Below, piece after piece: positions 1 through 11,279 of a stretch of DNA of 64,000 nucleotides. How positions within the stretch are numbered: the first letter of the stretch is position 1; each line of letters opens with the position of its first letter. The position numbers and the translations under genes were made by a program. The DNA lies in the NCBI GenBank assembly GCA_965153455.1, contig OZ234496.1, positions 12,888,304 to 12,952,303 of the forward strand. The letters are read 5' to 3'. The stretch is from Sphagnum compactum (lineage: Eukaryota > Bryophyta > Sphagnopsida > Sphagnales). A model generated the notes under the pieces. The model ran no database searches. It was not told the origin of the DNA and saw only the letters and a program-made list of their open reading frames with translations.

Positions 1-518
1 GGAATATGACTTGTCAAATGAAAGAAAAACAAAACAAAACAAATAATGGAATGAAAATTTCGAGTCTAAAATCAATATGAAGTAATTTACTAAAAAAGAG
101 TCCATGCATGGGATCATATTATAGCCTAAATCTTACTTCACATTCCATTTTGAACTTAATTAATGTGTATATATATATATATAAAGTGCAAAGGGTTTAC
201 AATTGACAAAAAAAAACTTGTAGATGTCAAAAGATCTTTATATAATGAGTATGACATCACAAGTTGAAATTTACAAGCTCAATGGGCTTCCGATTGAAAA
301 TTTCAAACATGATAAAAACATCTAATTAAAAAATTGCCTAGCAAATCTTATTTTATGATTTGATTTAATAATTTAAATAACTAATGCAAAACAAAAGTAA
401 ACTTCTCATGATCAAACCCCAAATTCACTAACATTTGCTAGCTAAGCATAGAAATAATTATCAATTAAAAAAGAAAAAACTTTTGGAAAGAAGGTCAAAT
501 TGGAGAAATAAAACTCAC

Positions 519-3500
519 CAACTGGAGATCAACTTGTTCTCCCATCCAAGCTTGAAGTGATAGTTGAGTGGATTTGCTATAATTTGCAAACATTGTATCA
601 ACATCGACATCCTAAACATAAGAGCATCTAGATTGATCAATGTTTATGACTGAAATCCCAACTTACTCCATTTAGTTCTTTCCATTTGCAAGGGGTTTTA
701 AAAGGTTCCAATAGTTAAGGCAATACCATGATTAAAACATTTAAATTATTATGTAATTGTGACATGTAAAGGCCTAATGAGTACATCGAGAACTTGATTT
801 GCTTTAAATACCTTAAAGATTGGATCCACTATTTTTTCATCTCTTTGTCCATCTCCTGGGTAACTTGTTGCATCACCTTTTATGACAAACTTGGTGAGCT
901 CTAACACATCTTCCAAAAACAATTCCTTCACAGGAAACATAAAGCCCTATGGCATACAAAAAATTGTTTCAATTTTTGGAAAACTTTTACAAGAAACATG
1001 TTCATGTAGTGAATCATTTGAAAGATTATAAGCACCTTGTTCCAATGCAAGATAATGGTAAAACAAGCTAGCAAATGCATGATCATTTCCAATAGACTCA
1101 ACCAAATGAACTTTCAAATTCTTATTTCTTTAGAAGGTTAATAACATACATACAGGAATATTCATCATGGCCGCACCACCAAAGTAGTGAGAAAAGAGCT
1201 CAACATTGAAAGTAGCACTCATCAATATGACACGAAGGTTTGGCCTTCGTGGGATTAATTCACGTAAAATGATGATGAGGAAGTCTTCATTCATACCACG
1301 TTCATGGATTTCATCAACCACCACATGGCTTACATCCAATAATAGGGGCTCCTTCAACTAAACATTTGACAACTTGTACATTAGATCAAGCCTACATGAT
1401 CCAAACAAATGCATTATTTGATTATTTATCTACATGAAAGGATTGTGAAAATGTATTTCACTATGCATAAACAAAAAATCACAAAAATCTTGCAGCAAAT
1501 ATTTGCCAATCAAAATAATGCAACAATTCATGAACATGCAGGAACAAATGGTGTATTGCAACATAAGAAAAGACAAATGAAAGATCATTCCTATAAGGAA
1601 AAGGATGAGTAAAGGTCATACAAGACGATGAAGAAAAATTGGAGTAGTGCAAAACAATAGGCGAGTTTGTGTGGAACATCTTGTTTCAAGATGAATTTGA
1701 TAGCCCACACTTTGTCCCAAGGCATCACCTCTTTCAATGGCGACACGTGTGGCTAAAGAAATGGCAGAAATCCTTCGAGGTTGGGTGCAAATTATGTTGC
1801 ATTTTTCTCCTCTTCCATTTTTTATTGCATCCTCCAACAAAAACATTGGTAGTTGGGTTGATTTCCCACAACCCGACTCCCCACATACCACAACCACCTA
1901 CCACAACATGTGCATCAAATTTTTTAATTTAAACTTTAGAAAATAAATCTCTTTACCTTTGTTCAAAAAATGATTTATTCGTACTAACCACATTCATATT
2001 TGTCTTTTGTGTTGAGGTAGCTTGGGCATGGATCAAAGTTGAAATTCATGGTGTGTGTGTGTGTGTTACATTCCTAAATTCAAAATATTCATGCAAAAGT
2101 GAAAAATGTACGAATCAATCTTACTCAAATCAAAATAATTAATATTTAATCATTAAATACCATTCATATTAACTTATTTAATCAATGAATAAGATTTATA
2201 TGCTCAACCCATAGACAAAACTTATCTTCCTATTGGAAGAAATGGCTAATGTCTTAAATATATGTCTACTTATACAAGTCCAAGTTAACAAATTTCATGA
2301 TGATCTTACAAATGGTTGGCACTATATATTGTTAGTTGAAAATGTTCCATATATATTGGTTGTGTGTTCAATTCTCTTTAGGCCATGCTATATAATTTAC
2401 ATGTTTCCCTACCATAACCAACCCAACTATAGTAGGTGCATTATATAAAGCTATCAAAAAAATTAAAATGATTAAAGGTAGAGAATAAAAATCAACATTA
2501 CCCATAGAGAAAATATTATCATCCATTTTGAAGGTCAAGAAAAATTCCATTACACCTATTTGATAGAAAACTTCATATTATTCTTTGAATCCATTTTATA
2601 ACAAGGGATCATTGAGCCATGGGGGTTTGGTTTATTCCATAATTAAAACAATAAGATGGGAATTTGACCTGGTTTTTTGAAACAATTTCTAAGAATTCAT
2701 ATTTGAATTTATATGCTGGGAGTTGTTCACGAAAAGCTTGAAATGGTTGTCCCAATGCGCTTGTCTATCAAACATTTCAAATATGTGATAAAACAAGTTT
2801 TGGAAAGGATGTACGAGTTTTGGGTTTTAAATCACATTAAGTTGATAATGTTTTTATAAAATGTGACAATAAACATAAAAAAATTTATTGAAAAAAGGTT
2901 GGATTGTGAATTGATTATCCACCTGCAATTGAACTTGATGTTCATTGAATTTTTCCTTATCCATACTCTTCATACCCATTTGAATTGATGGCCTTTTGTT
3001 GGGAGATTTAACCATTGAACTACCCTTATTTTCATCCAAAACCTTGGGTAGAGGTGAATCTCTATTCATGTTTTCTAAAATAGTTTCCATCCGAAATTCT
3101 GTGGATGCTGGAATAAGAATCTACAATTTACAAACACACATGTTCATTGAATTTAACTATAACCATTATGTGTATGCATTGTACTTCAACTTGTACAAAT
3201 ATGATATCAATCAAGGTGGGATCAGAAGAGAACACAAAAATAATGTCAATGGGTTTTTATAAACTTACATCAAATTGCAAATTCAAAATGATACCTGTTG
3301 TTGTATGTGGTCCTTTTTCCTTTCATCAAGATCGGGGCGATAGGTTGAAAGTGGAACTTTGCTCACAACCATTATTGAGTTCTTACCTTGATTATATGTG
3401 TGGCTACCTTCCCCACATTCATGTAGCCCATCTCAACTTTTTTCAACATGCACAAAATAACAGATATCATGTAGTATATTAAAAAAATATGAACACATTG

Positions 3501-4407
3501 CAATGACATAAAGAGTTGAAGGTCATTAAAGTATTTTTCACTTTTATATTTTTATGAAAAATATGTAACCTGTTTTGGGAGAAAATTATGAAGCACCAAG
3601 TTATAACAACAATGTGAGCCTAATTTTAAAATTTTAAATAATTGATATGAGTCTTACAAGTGGAGTTTAAGTTGTCGTGCGAAATTTTCTAACACTATTG
3701 CACCACCATTACCAAAGTTACATTTGATTACAATTTCTTGCTCTTCATCTCCAATTTTCAACTTTTCCAACCTCCCCCACCATTCTTTTTCATCTATTTG
3801 CTCTTGTTCAAGAGGTGGCATCTACAAATCACACAATTGTGGTAATACATGCAAAAATGGCATCATTTGAAAACCTAAAGCATTGTAAAATGATATATAT
3901 GATGAAGGATTTTATATAATTTCATGAATTCTCAATTATTTTGTAGAATGGTAATGCACACATGTTAAAAAAAACTTGATAGTGGATAATTTATAATGTT
4001 CAATGGCATCATTGTCATAAATTTTAGTTCATAAATGGTGGTTGAAGTTTCAAACTTGACTTTATCAAGTTCTAAGTATATTCACATAAAAAAAAACTTT
4101 TAGGTTGTAAATCACACTTCATAATTGAATTTCAATGTGTAAAGTACTTTAATTCAAATAAGTAATGTCAATAACTTGCAAACTAAATTGAGATTATGGA
4201 TGGAGTTTTTTTTATGAAATTCCACATTAAGAAATCTCACACCATTTTATGCATAGTCTTCAATTGTTCTTTGTGCCAAGTAGGATTCCACCTTTGTTGA
4301 ATACCACCATTGCCACTTCTATGTGCTTGGTGGTTGTCATTGTTTTTCCCCAAGGATCCTTTCCATATTGGTTGTTCTCCTCTTCTTCTTGCTTTACTTC
4401 TTGACAT
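519..4407 (-). CDS. DExH-box ATP-dependent RNA helicase, N-terminal half (gene runs off left edge)
   Basis: Superfamily 2 RNA helicase of the plant DExH1/DHX36 type, which unwinds RNA or RNP using ATP. Nine exons on the minus strand join in phase with GT-AG introns: 4407-4243, 3821-3658, 3403-3295, 3120-2923, 2764-2669, 1897-1622, 1357-1154, 946-812 and 611-519, giving 480 residues. Exon 1 starts with [10 protein letters not shown] and holds a [12 protein letters not shown] segment like the family's N-terminus. Visible motifs: [10 protein letters not shown] (about residues 250-258), Ia TQPRRIS (about 282), II DEIH (351-354) and III SAT (383-385). Exon 8 holds the family's [13 protein letters not shown] block. 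Motifs IV-VI, HA2 and the OB fold must lie to the left; no further exon is visible in 1-518. Exon 2 ends in phase 2 and exon 3 restores it; all other junctions are phase 0. No stop or shift was found, so the gene looks functional although set in very AT-rich DNA. The exact family member is unsure. Confidence 0.88.
2051..2066. repeat. (GT)n microsatellite
   Basis: A short run of about eight GT units lies upstream (higher coordinate) of the motif I exon of the helicase gene, inside its intron. No function is visible. Confidence 0.9.
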
Positions 4408-7038
4408 TTTTTTTAATGGAAATGAAATGGTGAAATTCAAGTAGGAAAAAATGGAATACCACAAAGGTTTCAAAAAAAAAACACTTGTTTATTCATGTTT
4501 AGTACCATAATCATGATGATGTAAAAGAATTATTGTAAAGAAAACACATTTGTATTGATGAAAACTCAAGATATGAAGAAAATCACATCTTTAGGTTTGT
4601 GCAAATGGTATTTCTAAGGATTTCAATACCATGATTAAGTATTGGTATTTCAACCATTTTCAAATTTTACACATGTTATCTTCGAAAAAACTTTATTGAT
4701 TTGTAAAAAAAAATTGAATTAACATATTATTTAAAGATATTTGAAATTCATTATTAATTAAAAAATTGATTAATAAAAGAAAAAGAAAAGGACATTTGTT
4801 TATCAAAGAAACCCCCAAATTCCACGTTATTGGTCCAATAATAATGATAGAAGCATGGGTTTTTCTATAGCAAAATTTCAACATTTGGCAACAAAAAAAA
4901 GGGGTTGCAACTTTTACAAAGGATGTTTTTGGGAAAAACCTCGCAAAGTCACCATATGTCAAAGAAAAAAAGTTGAAATTGCATTATTCAAACTATAGGT
5001 CCTTGCATCTCGCTAATATATAGTGGATTTTCAAAAAGAGTCTACTTAAATCTTTGGACTATAGCCAAATTTGGCAAGTCCACTTGTGGATAATCCCCAA
5101 TCCACCTACTTCACAAAATTGAAAAAAAACCTTGGATACAAGACATTAGTATGAATTGAAAATTTTGAATGGGTTTAAAATGTGTGAATCCCTTTTCCTC
5201 CGTTAAATCCCAAATTGTTATTATGTGAATAATAGTCGTAGATGGTTGGTGTTTTTACTAGCATGGTATTCAAGTCATAATCTCACTTGTCAATTTTAAA
5301 TTTATTATTGAAATTAATAAGTAATGTGCTTTTAGGTGGAAATTTTGTTAGAATAATTGGGAAGGGAAAAAACTGCCATAATGCAAAGTTGACAAAACAA
5401 CCATGATTGATCAAGGTGGCCAACAAACATGACTTGAATTTCAAGATGTTTGACCATTACAAGATGAAATTTGTGCACCAAATTCAAATTTTCCATTGTT
5501 ATTTTCTTTGTTTTATTTTTTTTAAAATTCCATATTGGTAATAACTAACCTCTTCAATAGAAAATAATTGGCTAATGGATCAATCAAGAAAAAACCTAAA
5601 CATTAAAAGAATTTCCTTGTCACAATGTCACAAACCCATGAAACACAATAAAAGCTTCCATCAACATTATGCACATGATGTTTCCATCACCAAGCAAACA
5701 CTCTATTTCTTGCTCAGTCAATTCCACATCTAAATAAATAAAAAATCCCTGGACAATAAGTGCCTAAATGTCTAGCTTTTGAACATAACATTATTAAATT
5801 TGTAATAGATCCTCTAGTCAGTGCCATAAACCTTCACAAAAAACTACATTAAGGAGATCATTAATAAAACATTAACATAGAAAGGGAGATAAAATGTATA
5901 TGATTTTTATATAGTGTTCAAAAGGTTTTGCAATGAATAAACAAATACAAAGAAACCTCTAATAAGGGGGCACCCTATAAATTGTTTAAATGAATATTAA
6001 ATTGGGTTCATCTAGGTCATCATATGGAGATGCATCCTTACGCAACCATCACCCATAGCTTCCAACCAAAAAAATGTAAAATATGACTCATGGACTTTCA
6101 TAGTTCATCAACCAATAATAAATGCATATGCATACAACATTTGTAATGGAAAAAAACCTCCAATTTATAGATTTTAGTGGCAACATTTTTATCTTTTCCC
6201 TACAATTGCTTTTGTAGTAGGTTGTGAAACTTTTTATCACAAATTATGAAAAACGATCCTTTTTTCCCGTACAAAACTTAGGAGGAGATAAGTTTTGATA
6301 TGGCCTAATTTTACTTCAACAACTTGAGACAACCTTACACAATGGATTCCATTTCATGTACATATAATCTATGCACATATATTGGGGAATATGGACACGA
6401 AAAAACCATCTAGTCAATACAAACATGTTAAGTTTCATTACACATCTTAGCACCACCATACACTTGATCCAAAAGCCCAAAAAATAGACAATTCCCATTC
6501 CCAACCATCCACCTTTTACTTCCAAAATTTTCACATGTTGCAATTCATTCCCAAATATATGTTCCTTCTCTACTTGCAGTATGGACAACATGACCACAAC
6601 CCATGAACTAAAGTGGAAAATAGTTGAAACCCCATATCATTAAAATGATTGAAACCCTAAACCTTACACCCATTAATTCAATAAGAAACCATAGTTCCAT
6701 ATTTAACACAAAAGCCCAAATTTATGCTTCAAAAGTTCAAAACTGTGCAAGCCCCAATTGTGGAAAATGATTGTGGAAAATTCTTTGTTTATGTTTTAGG
6801 TTAAGTTATGAAATATCCTAGAAAAGGAAACATTTTTGGAAGTGCATCTTTCACCACATCAACAAGGAAATTTTTCTTGAATCAGTGCATAATATCTTCA
6901 TATGAGTTTCTAAAGCTCTTGGTAGATTGGACCTAACCTTCCAAATTGTCCTCACCATTGTTTCCTTTTGCATTTAAGAGAGAAGAAAGGGGATAAGGAC
7001 TTTGGTGATAGTAACTACAAACATGGTTTTCAGCCTCC
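4408..7038. other. AT-rich stretch upstream of the helicase gene, no gene seen
   Basis: The part nearest 4407 should contain the 5' UTR and promoter of the minus-strand helicase gene, but I cannot place a TATA box or start site with confidence. The rest has stops in every frame and shows no domain I recognise. Confidence 0.6.
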
Positions 7039-7838
7039 GGGTGAAAGCACATTATGGTGACCCCCTTTTAGGCACTTTTGGGTATAATATTATGATACAT
7101 ATAGTATAATTGTTCCAAAAGTATGGTACATTTAATTTTGGGTATAAAATTTGGATTTTGTACCCTATAGTTATTACTTTTACAAAAATAATGTTATGTG
7201 ATATTATTCTAAAAATAATAATAATTTTCATTATCTATATTGAAGGATCCATAAGTATATTTATAGGTATAAATTGGTATAATAGGGCCATTGTCTTGTT
7301 TCGATTCCAATAATTTTAAAGATTCATCAGTCATTAAAATAATCAATTTAATGAAATTAAAAATATGGCCCATTTAACTATGCTTTTCATCTTCCCTGTG
7401 AATGTGATTATTTATCAAATTTTCAATTTACCACACATTTAATGCATCTTTGTTGAAAAAGCTCATTTTTTGAGATGAAATTTTCAATAAGTCACATGGT
7501 ATGCAAACATGGTTCAAACTATGTGAAATGACATGGTTCAATATACTTTCAACTTTCATAAAAATTAAAAGTCATTTAAAACTTTTTGGGAATATATTTG
7601 TATTCTTGAATACACAAGTACACTACATTTATTTTCACAAATATATTCCAGTCTCCCACTTTATAAAATGAAATGAAATAGTTTCTTTTTTAATATCTTG
7701 TCTAGGTTATATTCTAACATAATATGCAAGAATATTTTCTTTCAAAAGTTTGTGGTGGGATACACTCAAACATGCACATCCCTAAAATCTAGTACAATAT
7801 GATACCCCAAAGGGGGTCAATGTATTTTGCTTTCACCC
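7039..7838. mobile_element. 800-bp non-autonomous DNA transposon (MITE-like) with inverted termini
   Basis: The left end starts GGGTGAAAGCA, then eight unlike bases, then TGACCCCCTTT. The right end, read on the other strand, starts with the same two blocks at the same spacing and then shares a GGGTAT-like stretch. The four bases CTCC occur on both sides (7035-7038 and 7839-7842), a candidate target duplication. The interior is AT-rich without coding capacity, though copies of the GGTATAAT-like subterminal sequence recur just inside the left end. The superfamily is not certain: the four-base duplication does not clearly fit hAT, Mutator, CACTA or Harbinger. Confidence 0.75.
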
Positions 7839-8180
7839 CTCCACATTATTGAAGCTTTGATCTTGTTTTTATATCTTTTGCAAATTGGTCCATTCCTTCA
7901 TCATTAGATGGGAAGAAAATAAAAGGATTGTATTAAGACATTAAAGGCAATGGTTAAAGATACTTTGACCTTTCTCCTTTTTTTCTTTAAATTGTATCCC
8001 ATGACCTATAATTCAAATCCTCAATTATAACCTTGCATAAAATTTTCTTTGCAAAAATATAAACTAACCTTTATTCAACATATTTTTTGTTTAGTTATTC
8101 AAGTAAATTTCTAGACAAATTTTCATGTAGAAATAAGTCTTATTCTAAACATCGCAAACAAAATTTTATCATCAAAACAA

Positions 8181-8560
8181 GAACACGCACTTTCAGGTTA
8201 GGGTTATGTTTTTGGACCATTAACGTTTGAATCTTATCATAATAAGAACACAAACTTTAAGGTTAAGGTTAAGTGTTCATACCTTTAGGATTTTAGTCTT
8301 GCCATAAAGAAAAACACAAACTTTAGGGTTAAGGTTAGGTGTTCATATTTTTAGGGTTTGGGTTTCATCATTAAAACTATAACAATTTTTTAAAAAGTTA
8401 AGGTTATGTGACCTTAACTTTAGAGTTTATAAGTGGATAAGGTTTAGAGTTCAGAAACATAAGGGAAGGCTTGCTTTAGAACAAAACAAATAAGTTTTGT
8501 ATCAAATGAAAATCACAACCTTTATGGTTTAGGGTTAGATGTCCTTAACTTTAAGGCTTG
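8181..8560. repeat. Degenerate telomere-like tandem repeat
   Basis: Three units of about 65 bp begin with GAACAC(A/G)(A/C)ACTTT near 8181, 8246 and 8312, each followed by a GGTTAGGGTT- or GGTTAAGGTT-like core. Further TTTAGGGTT and TTAAGGTTA motifs continue to about 8560. The cores resemble the plant telomere heptamer, but the array is too degenerate and interrupted to be a telomere. Confidence 0.6.
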
Positions 8561-10139
8561 TAAGTTGGACAAGGGTTCAAAAACTTAAGTTCTATGTCCA
8601 AGTTTCTAATCAATAGAGTTCTTGATTGAATTTTACTTAATGCTTGAATTTTAAATAAATTTTCAAAATGCATGAACTTCAAAGTTTGGAATCTCACTCC
8701 AAATTGTGCATGAATTTAACTACAAAGACTATTTTGAATAAACTTTGAGGTTTAAAAAAAGGTGCACATGAATCCTTGAAGAAATTATAATAAACCATAT
8801 GTGTTTTAAAAAATATTTAGGGTGAGAAAAGGAAGATGCATGCCATGGAACTAGGCCTAGGAAACAATAAAGATGTTAAAACTGTTAAGTCAATTGTTGG
8901 AAAACTTGTTCTACATCATTTCTAAATCAAGGGATGAACCAATGTTGTGAATACAAATGTAAATATGTAAATGGTTGTGTACAATCATGTAAAGGTAAAC
9001 CATTTACACTTACATAATCAAATTCATTACACTTATTTTAAGTTGCCTTCACACCTAGTGTTAGGAGGTGTAGGGCTAAATCCACTAACATCAAGCTAAC
9101 ATTTATTAATTGACACATCTCACATCTATTCTTAACATTGATTATGGTGTTATATATAATATTTTGCACATGTGCATTCATATATGCAATGGTAATTAGA
9201 TACTAACAACTAGATTGATGTTAACAACCTAACAACTTTTAATCATCATTCACATTACAATGATGTTTTATGCAATGAACGAATATATTGCCACCATTTT
9301 GTTTCTATGAATACTTGTGTTTTACATGAAGATTTCTTTATCTTGTGTTTATAGTGTCGCTGAATTTTCTCCTTTTACTTGTGTAATAATGTCTTTGTCC
9401 TTGGCTTTTCATCATAGTGTTTTGTCATTAACACAAGTCAGTTTCCTTGCATTTTTTTTTCATTTCAATTTCTTCTTTCACTTTTTTTTCTCATAGTTTT
9501 TTTGTCTTGCTATGTTTATTTTTTTCTATCAATCGTGCTTCAATATTATATCCATCCCTTTTCTTTCAGTCCTTTGTTTCTTCTTTCATCATTAAAGCTT
9601 TAACATTCTATTTTTTCCTCTTGTGATCAAAGCTTTAACATAATGGTTTTTATTCTCACAAGAAGGAATCATGAATATTTCAACTACCCATGACTAGGTT
9701 GTCAATGAAATGACACAATTTGATTAATATGGAACTTATACGGTTTTAGTAAAAAAAGACTACTTAATTACAACATTTTTAATGAAATTGTTTAGTCATT
9801 TTGGATAGTCACATATTGCACTAAGTAATTTTTAATTTTAAAATGTTGATATGGATTTTACAAGGTCCCAAATAATCTGATGTGGATTCATGCATCACAT
9901 CATCATAGTTCTTTTTGGGTCAATTTTTTTTTTCATGGCATGCCATGACAAAATGCATGACTTGAAGAAAAAAGTTAGTTTTAAATTTATTAATTAATTA
10001 GTTATTATTAAAAAAATCCGAGTCATGGATTGTATTTTTTCATAGATACATGCTATAATTTTTTTAAAAACAATTTTGGGTTTTTGTTAATTAAAGGTTT
10101 TGTTGCCATTTCAACACCACCATTACAAGAACATTTATA
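8561..10139. other. AT-rich stretch with no gene seen
   Basis: No open reading frame with recognisable domains on either strand. The composition is strongly AT-rich with many homopolymer runs, as expected for old transposon debris. Confidence 0.6.
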
Positions 10140-10235
10140 TTTTTAATATATACATTAATGTGCACACCCATCAAAGTTTGAACTTAGGACCTCATGGAGA
10201 CACGCCAAGGTCCGTTTAACCACCAAAACACTTCA
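10140..10235 (-). mobile_element. tRNA-derived SINE relic
   Basis: On the minus strand a box A-like TGGTGGTTAAACGG (10212-10225) is followed about 26 bases later by a box B-like AGTTCAAACTT (10175-10185). Between them is GTGTCTCCATGAGG, an arrangement seen in tRNA-derived plant SINE heads. Box B differs from the GGTTCRANNCC consensus, so this copy is probably inactive. No clear poly(A) tail or target duplication was found. Confidence 0.45.
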
Positions 10236-11055
10236 AAACTTTAATAACATAATAAAATAAATAAAATATGTTATGTTTGGCATGAAATTGTTTAGTAAAT
10301 TCAAATTTTAAATATGTTCTTTTTCAAAATTTATTCAAATGCTACGAATGAAAAGATGATTTTAAAGTTCATTCAATAATATATTTAAAACAATAATTAT
10401 AATTTATAAATATTTAATTTAAAAGGTTTAATTTTTTTTAAATGACTAAAAGCCAAAGGTTTTATTTATTGACAACTCAATTTCCAAGCTACACAAAACC
10501 AATGGGATTCATAATTAAACAACAATTTTTAAAGATGAAAACTAGAATTCAATTCTCTTAAAAAATTGGTGTTTGAATCACACACATTTCCAAGTAACAC
10601 ATGATATTCATGAATGATAATTTTCAAAATGCAAAAAAGTGAAATAAACAACTTGGTACTAAAGTTATTTGTAAAATCTTCCTTGGTTTGGCCCTTGATC
10701 CCATCCCCTATTTTGTTTAAATCCCATGTTTTTGGTTATCTTTAAAGTCCCGATATTAGGGGATCAAATAACCAAACTAGGTGTCAAATTTGAAAATAAG
10801 GGATGAAGAAGATTTTTAAATTTTTTTCCTTTGTTGACCCTTTTTTGAGCACAATTGAGAAACTTTTTAGTAGATGCACTTTTTGGGTCTATGGAGTTTG
10901 ACACTACTAAACACTTGTAGGGTTTGCATGATGAACTTTAGAGGATGTTTTTTAAGTTTTTTTTTCACCTTGGACTATAAAGGTTAGGCTTCTCCAAATC
11001 TCACCTTTTTTTTATTCTCTTTTCACTCAAATTGAGGTTCTATCGCTTGGATTTT

Positions 11056-11100
11056 TGTCGTGACGTGTAGTGTCGTGACATACAGTGTCGTAAGGTGTAC
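11056..11100. repeat. Three tandem 15-mers, TGTCGTGACRTR-type
   Basis: Three consecutive 15-base units begin with TGTCGT at 11056, 11071 and 11086. They lie just beyond the 3' end of the retrotransposon, where a 3' LTR would be expected. Their CG-containing sequence stands out from the AT-rich surroundings and may be a remnant of repeat-bearing LTR sequence, but this is inference. Confidence 0.6.
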
Positions 11101-11229
11101 ATTCATAGGAAACTCTACTAAACAAAAAGACTAAAACTAGTCAAAAATATAAACTAATCAACTAAAAAGAGATACATGCACACATATTTATACAATGCAC
11201 AAGGGAGGCGGAGATGAAATTCTCATGTA

Positions 11230-11241
11230 TCCCCCCCCAGA
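11230..11241 (-). other. Candidate polypurine tract
   Basis: TCTGGGGGGGGA on the minus strand lies about 40 bases past the pol stop, the usual place for the plus-strand primer next to a 3' LTR. No LTR start matching the 5' copy (TGTCATGCCCG) follows it, which supports loss of the 3' LTR. Confidence 0.45.
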
Positions 11242-11279
11242 CCTGAGCCGGGAAAAGCGTGGTATGGTCTGAGTAGGAA

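Noticed and set aside
1669-1946. Plus-strand frames at 1.7-1.9 kb
   Set aside because: They are the reverse strand of the helicase motif I exon.
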